From positions 1 to 7,637 of the forward strand of contig PWPN01000068.1 in assembly GCA_003557125.1 (NCBI GenBank): a stretch of 7,637 bases of DNA, read 5' to 3'. Within the stretch, counting starts at the first letter, position 1; the number at the start of each line of letters is the position of its first letter. Source of the DNA: Phycisphaerae bacterium. GTDB taxonomy: Bacteria > Planctomycetota > Phycisphaerae > UBA1845 > PWPN01. This document shows, piece after piece, positions 5,477 through 7,637 of the stretch. The position numbers were made by a program, and so were the translations under genes. Under the pieces are notes generated by a model. The model searched no databases. It was not told the origin of the DNA and saw only the letters and a program-made list of their open reading frames with translations.

Positions 5477-7339
5477 TCAATGGCGCGCCGTGGTCTCGGC
5501 CTGGGAACTGTCCGGGCCTTGTGCCGTGACCGGTTCGCTGACGGGCGTACCGGGCAAGGCATGGGCTGCCGGTGTGCCGTCGGGCGCGCGCATGGGGATC
5601 GAGCTGGCCGGGTAGGTGTCGCGCCGCGTGATGCGTCCGCGGGCAAGACGCCAGGCCCAGGGCAACGTACGGCGGAGCGTCTTAAGCAGCCCCCACATTC
5701 CGATGACCTGCAAACCCGAGTCGGCCAGGTAGAGCCGCGTTTTCGGCCTGACGAGTGCCTTCAGGAAGCGCAGCGGATTGTAGAAATAAAGATACGCCGC
5801 CAGGATGCTGAGCTGCTTGCGCCAGGGTTTTTCGTGGTGCGATGCGACGACGTAGTTGCCGTCGATCATGTACGTTTCGACGGGTCGTCCGTCCGCGCTG
5901 GCGTAGACCAGGCCGGAGTTGTACGTCTGCTCATAGAGGCGTGATCCGGTCGCCGGCGTGATCATGAGCACCTGGAGCGACGGGGCCCCTGCCTTGCGCA
6001 GGAGGCGGACCTGGTTGAGCAGGCCGTAGTGCGTGCCGCGGGTCACCAGCGGCTGCGTGTCGTGGTGCATGAGCATGGGCATCGGGCAGATGAGATTCTG
6101 CCGGAGCAGCCCGAACGCCTCGGCCGTCTTGTCCACGCTCTGGCCCTTTTTAACGAGCGTAGCCGTCATGTCTTCGACACCGAGCCACAGCGCGCGGATG
6201 CCTGCGCCGCGTGCGAGGCCGAGGTAGTCCTTCATCTGAAGCGTATCGTGGATGGTGACTTCCGTCCCCCAGCGGATCCGCCGGTGTCCTTTGGGAAGTT
6301 TCTCGCGCGCCCGCATTAATGTGGCCATGATATGGATCGCGCGCGCCTTGTCGTTGAAGAAGTTGTCGTCGGTCCCGAAGTAATAGCGCAGGCCGAAATC
6401 ATGGTAAAGGCGCATCATCTCTTCGGCGATGCGGTCGGCGCTTTTGGTGCGGAAGTTTCTCTGGTTGTAGGACGGGATCGGGCAGTAGGGGCAGTTGAAC
6501 TTGCATCCGAAGGTCATCACGAGCGAGCCGATGGGCGTCAGCTTGCGGACCCGTTCGGCGGGCAGTGCCTGCGAAGCGAGTGTCGCATGACGGCTGGGTG
6601 GCTCGAGCAGCCGGTAGCCCAGGGCCGGGTGGGGCGTTTCGTCGAGGTCGCTGACGAGCCGTTGGATCCCCGTGTCGATAAGCTCGCAGGCGACGCCGTC
6701 GGCATCGGTCCGCGGATAGACCAGCCCGGGGATTTCATCGAGCAGGCCTCGGTCGCGCGCGCGCAGGAATGCGGATCGTAGCGGTTCGCTGCCGGCACGT
6801 TCCGAAAGGATCACTTCCAGCAGGCTCAGCAGGACATACTCTTCACCCGTGACAGCGATATCGGCGCCCCACGGGTCGTCGGGATCGGCGCTGAAGACGT
6901 CCCAGGGCTCGTAGATCGTTTTCGGGCCGCCCGCGATGATGAGTGGGCGTTGTTCGGGCGGGATACGGCACGCGTCGCGGATGAGCGCCTGGCATTGGGC
7001 CGAATGAATCTGCATGCTCGAAACGAGGAACATGTCCGGTATTCGACCGTCGAGTCGCATCTGGGACGGTGCGAAGTTTTTGTTCCACTGCTGGAGCACG
7101 ATGCGCGTCTTGTGGAACCCCGCATCGACCAGGGCCGATCCGACCGCGCGCACGCCGGCCGGCGCCATCCGCAGGTCGGCGTAAATGAACGGCAGCGCGC
7201 GGGTGCGATGATCGAACGCGCAGGCGACCACCGTGGTCACGTCATGAGCCGGGGCCATGTTGCGCAGCCGCTTGCGAAGCGCGACAAGCTCGCCGTTCTT
7301 GAGAAGACCGTCATCTTTTGCTCGAAAGGGAAGTTCCAT
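5477..7339 (-). CDS. Radical SAM protein with cobalamin-binding-like N-terminal domain
   Basis: A 620-residue radical SAM protein. The iron-sulfur cluster motif C-x3-C-x2-C is CKFNCPYC (Cys279, Cys283, Cys286), preceded by LVMTFG (273-278). YYFGTDDNFF (319-328) and WGTEVTIH are typical of the following strands of the barrel. Residues from about 35 to 210 resemble a B12-binding Rossmann domain: DMFLVSSMQIHS (102-113), PLIIAGGPKTIY (132-143) and DIAVTGEEYVLL (160-171), the last matching the common GEGE-like loop. The DxHxxG motif that ligates cobalamin is not visible, so B12 may bind without a protein ligand or not at all. YLYFYNPLRFLKAL, beginning about 100 residues before the end, is followed by a basic amphipathic stretch and then a Pro/Ala-rich, probably disordered tail. 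The substrate cannot be predicted; related proteins include methyltransferases and ring-forming enzymes. The ATG at 7339 has no strong ribosome binding site; GTG at 7348 and TTG at 7345 are alternatives adding three or two residues. A fucosidase-like gene lies upstream on the same strand. Confidence 0.85.
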   Translation of the reverse strand: MELPFRAKDDGLLKNGELVALRKRLRNMAPAHDVTTVVACAFDHRTRALPFIYADLRMAPAGVRAVGSALVDAGFHKTRIVLQQWNKNFAPSQMRLDGRIPDMFLVSSMQIHSAQCQALIRDACRIPPEQRPLIIAGGPKTIYEPWDVFSADPDDPWGADIAVTGEEYVLLSLLEVILSERAGSEPLRSAFLRARDRGLLDEIPGLVYPRTDADGVACELIDTGIQRLVSDLDETPHPALGYRLLEPPSRHATLASQALPAERVRKLTPIGSLVMTFGCKFNCPYCPIPSYNQRNFRTKSADRIAEEMMRLYHDFGLRYYFGTDDNFFNDKARAIHIMATLMRAREKLPKGHRRIRWGTEVTIHDTLQMKDYLGLARGAGIRALWLGVEDMTATLVKKGQSVDKTAEAFGLLRQNLICPMPMLMHHDTQPLVTRGTHYGLLNQVRLLRKAGAPSLQVLMITPATGSRLYEQTYNSGLVYASADGRPVETYMIDGNYVVASHHEKPWRKQLSILAAYLYFYNPLRFLKALVRPKTRLYLADSGLQVIGMWGLLKTLRRTLPWAWRLARGRITRRDTYPASSIPMRAPDGTPAAHALPGTPVSEPVTAQGPDSSQAETTARH

Positions 7340-7456
7340 GGGCAACACTCGGAGCGCGACGAGACGCCGTCGCTCGATTCATTCAGATTACGAAAACGCC
7401 GTCAGGTGTCATACGAAGGATGCGCCTCGCGATCGATCATCGTACCCGCGCGTCCG

Positions 7457-7586
7457 CTACTCGACCACTTCCGGCTCGCCCTCGATTTCCAGCACGACCA
7501 CGCTGTTGATCGGGTCGGGTTTCTCTGCGGGCAGATGCACGACGGGGCCGCTGCCGTCGACCGCCACCTCCAACGGCCGGCGATCC
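7457..7586 (-). CDS. C-terminal fragment resembling alpha-L-fucosidase (GH29)
   Basis: The last 43 codons of a - strand gene, ending in TAG at 7459-7457. The readable end includes LEVAVDGSGPVVHLPAE, then KPDPINSVVVLEIEGEPEVVE. A beta-sandwich tail with a PDPIxSVVVLEIxGEPEV pattern is common at the C-terminus of family 29 alpha-L-fucosidases, which release terminal fucose from glycans; the catalytic domain would lie beyond the window. The match rests on a short stretch, so another glycoside hydrolase with the same C-terminal domain is possible. The frame stays open past 7586, but the sequence there is the mirror image of the gene's own end, so I end the gene at the palindrome centre. The gap to the radical SAM start is about 117 bases with no clear terminator. 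Confidence 0.55.
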
Positions 7587-7637
7587 GGATCGCCGGCCGT
7601 TGGAGGTGGCGGTCGACGGCAGCGGCCCCGTCGTGCA
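7536..7637. repeat. Perfect palindrome with two 51-base arms and no spacer, at the window end
   Basis: Bases 7587-7637 are the exact reverse complement of 7536-7586, with the centre between 7586 and 7587 (GATCC|GGATC) and no loop. The left arm is coding sequence of the fucosidase-like gene. The right arm runs to the last base. This is what a fold-back read or a mis-joined contig end looks like. A natural spacer-free palindrome of this size inside a gene would be genetically unstable. Confidence 0.95.

Noticed and set aside
5417..5944. A + strand frame of 175 codons opposite the radical SAM gene
   Set aside because: It covers the antisense of the radical SAM C-terminus and has no motif or ribosome binding site.
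7387..7415. A - strand promoter (ATGACA, 16 bases, TAATCT) ahead of the radical SAM gene
   Set aside because: The -10 element matches only three of six bases, so the pair is no better than chance.
7587..7637. Continuation of the fucosidase-like frame through the right arm of the palindrome
   Set aside because: The arm is the mirror of the gene's own 3' end and yields an Arg/Pro-rich peptide unlike the domain, so it is not real gene sequence.
1..7637. CRISPR arrays, tRNA or rRNA genes, insertion sequences
   Set aside because: No regularly spaced direct repeats, no tRNA-like cloverleaf, no rRNA-like stretch and no transposase or transposon-end repeats were seen.

Overview
The window looks like one end of a contig from a GC-rich environmental bacterium. 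It carries surface-glycan glycosyltransferases, a secreted TlpA-like thioredoxin with a helical C-terminal extension, a radical SAM protein with a cobalamin-domain-like N-terminus, and the tail of what resembles an alpha-L-fucosidase. This mix would suit a member of the Planctomycetota or a similar polysaccharide-degrading lineage. That placement is an inference from gene content; no marker gene or rRNA is present to settle it.

Layout. Bases 1-396 have no convincing gene. Two AT-richer genes on the + strand follow: a family 4 glycosyltransferase (397-1494) and an ExoA-like family 2 glycosyltransferase with a C-terminal membrane region (1798-2841), separated by about 300 bases of apparently non-coding DNA. 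At 2841-2843 the composition switches abruptly to GC-rich DNA, exactly where a second family 4 glycosyltransferase converges from the - strand (2843-3976, TTG start). The two stop codons are one base apart. A 387-base divergent intergenic region (3977-4363) holds two sets of inverted repeats. It is followed on the + strand by the thioredoxin-like gene (4364-5377). That gene converges on a large - strand radical SAM gene (5477-7339) across about 100 bases containing weak hairpins. Upstream of the radical SAM gene, on the same strand, is the 3' end of a fucosidase-like gene (from 7457). It is cut off at a perfect palindrome of 102 bases that runs to the last base of the window.

How the genes fit together. 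The three glycosyltransferases point to assembly of an exopolysaccharide or surface glycan. The ExoA-like enzyme would be membrane-attached and the two family 4 enzymes cytosolic. The compositional step suggests that the first two genes were acquired separately from the rest. The thioredoxin-like protein is probably exported and acts on disulfides outside the cytoplasm; it has no obvious functional tie to its neighbours. The radical SAM and fucosidase-like genes are on the same strand about 120 bases apart and could be co-transcribed.

I do not see a convincing undescribed system. The most notable items are the sharp compositional junction, the structured divergent intergenic region, and the terminal palindrome, which is most likely an assembly artefact.
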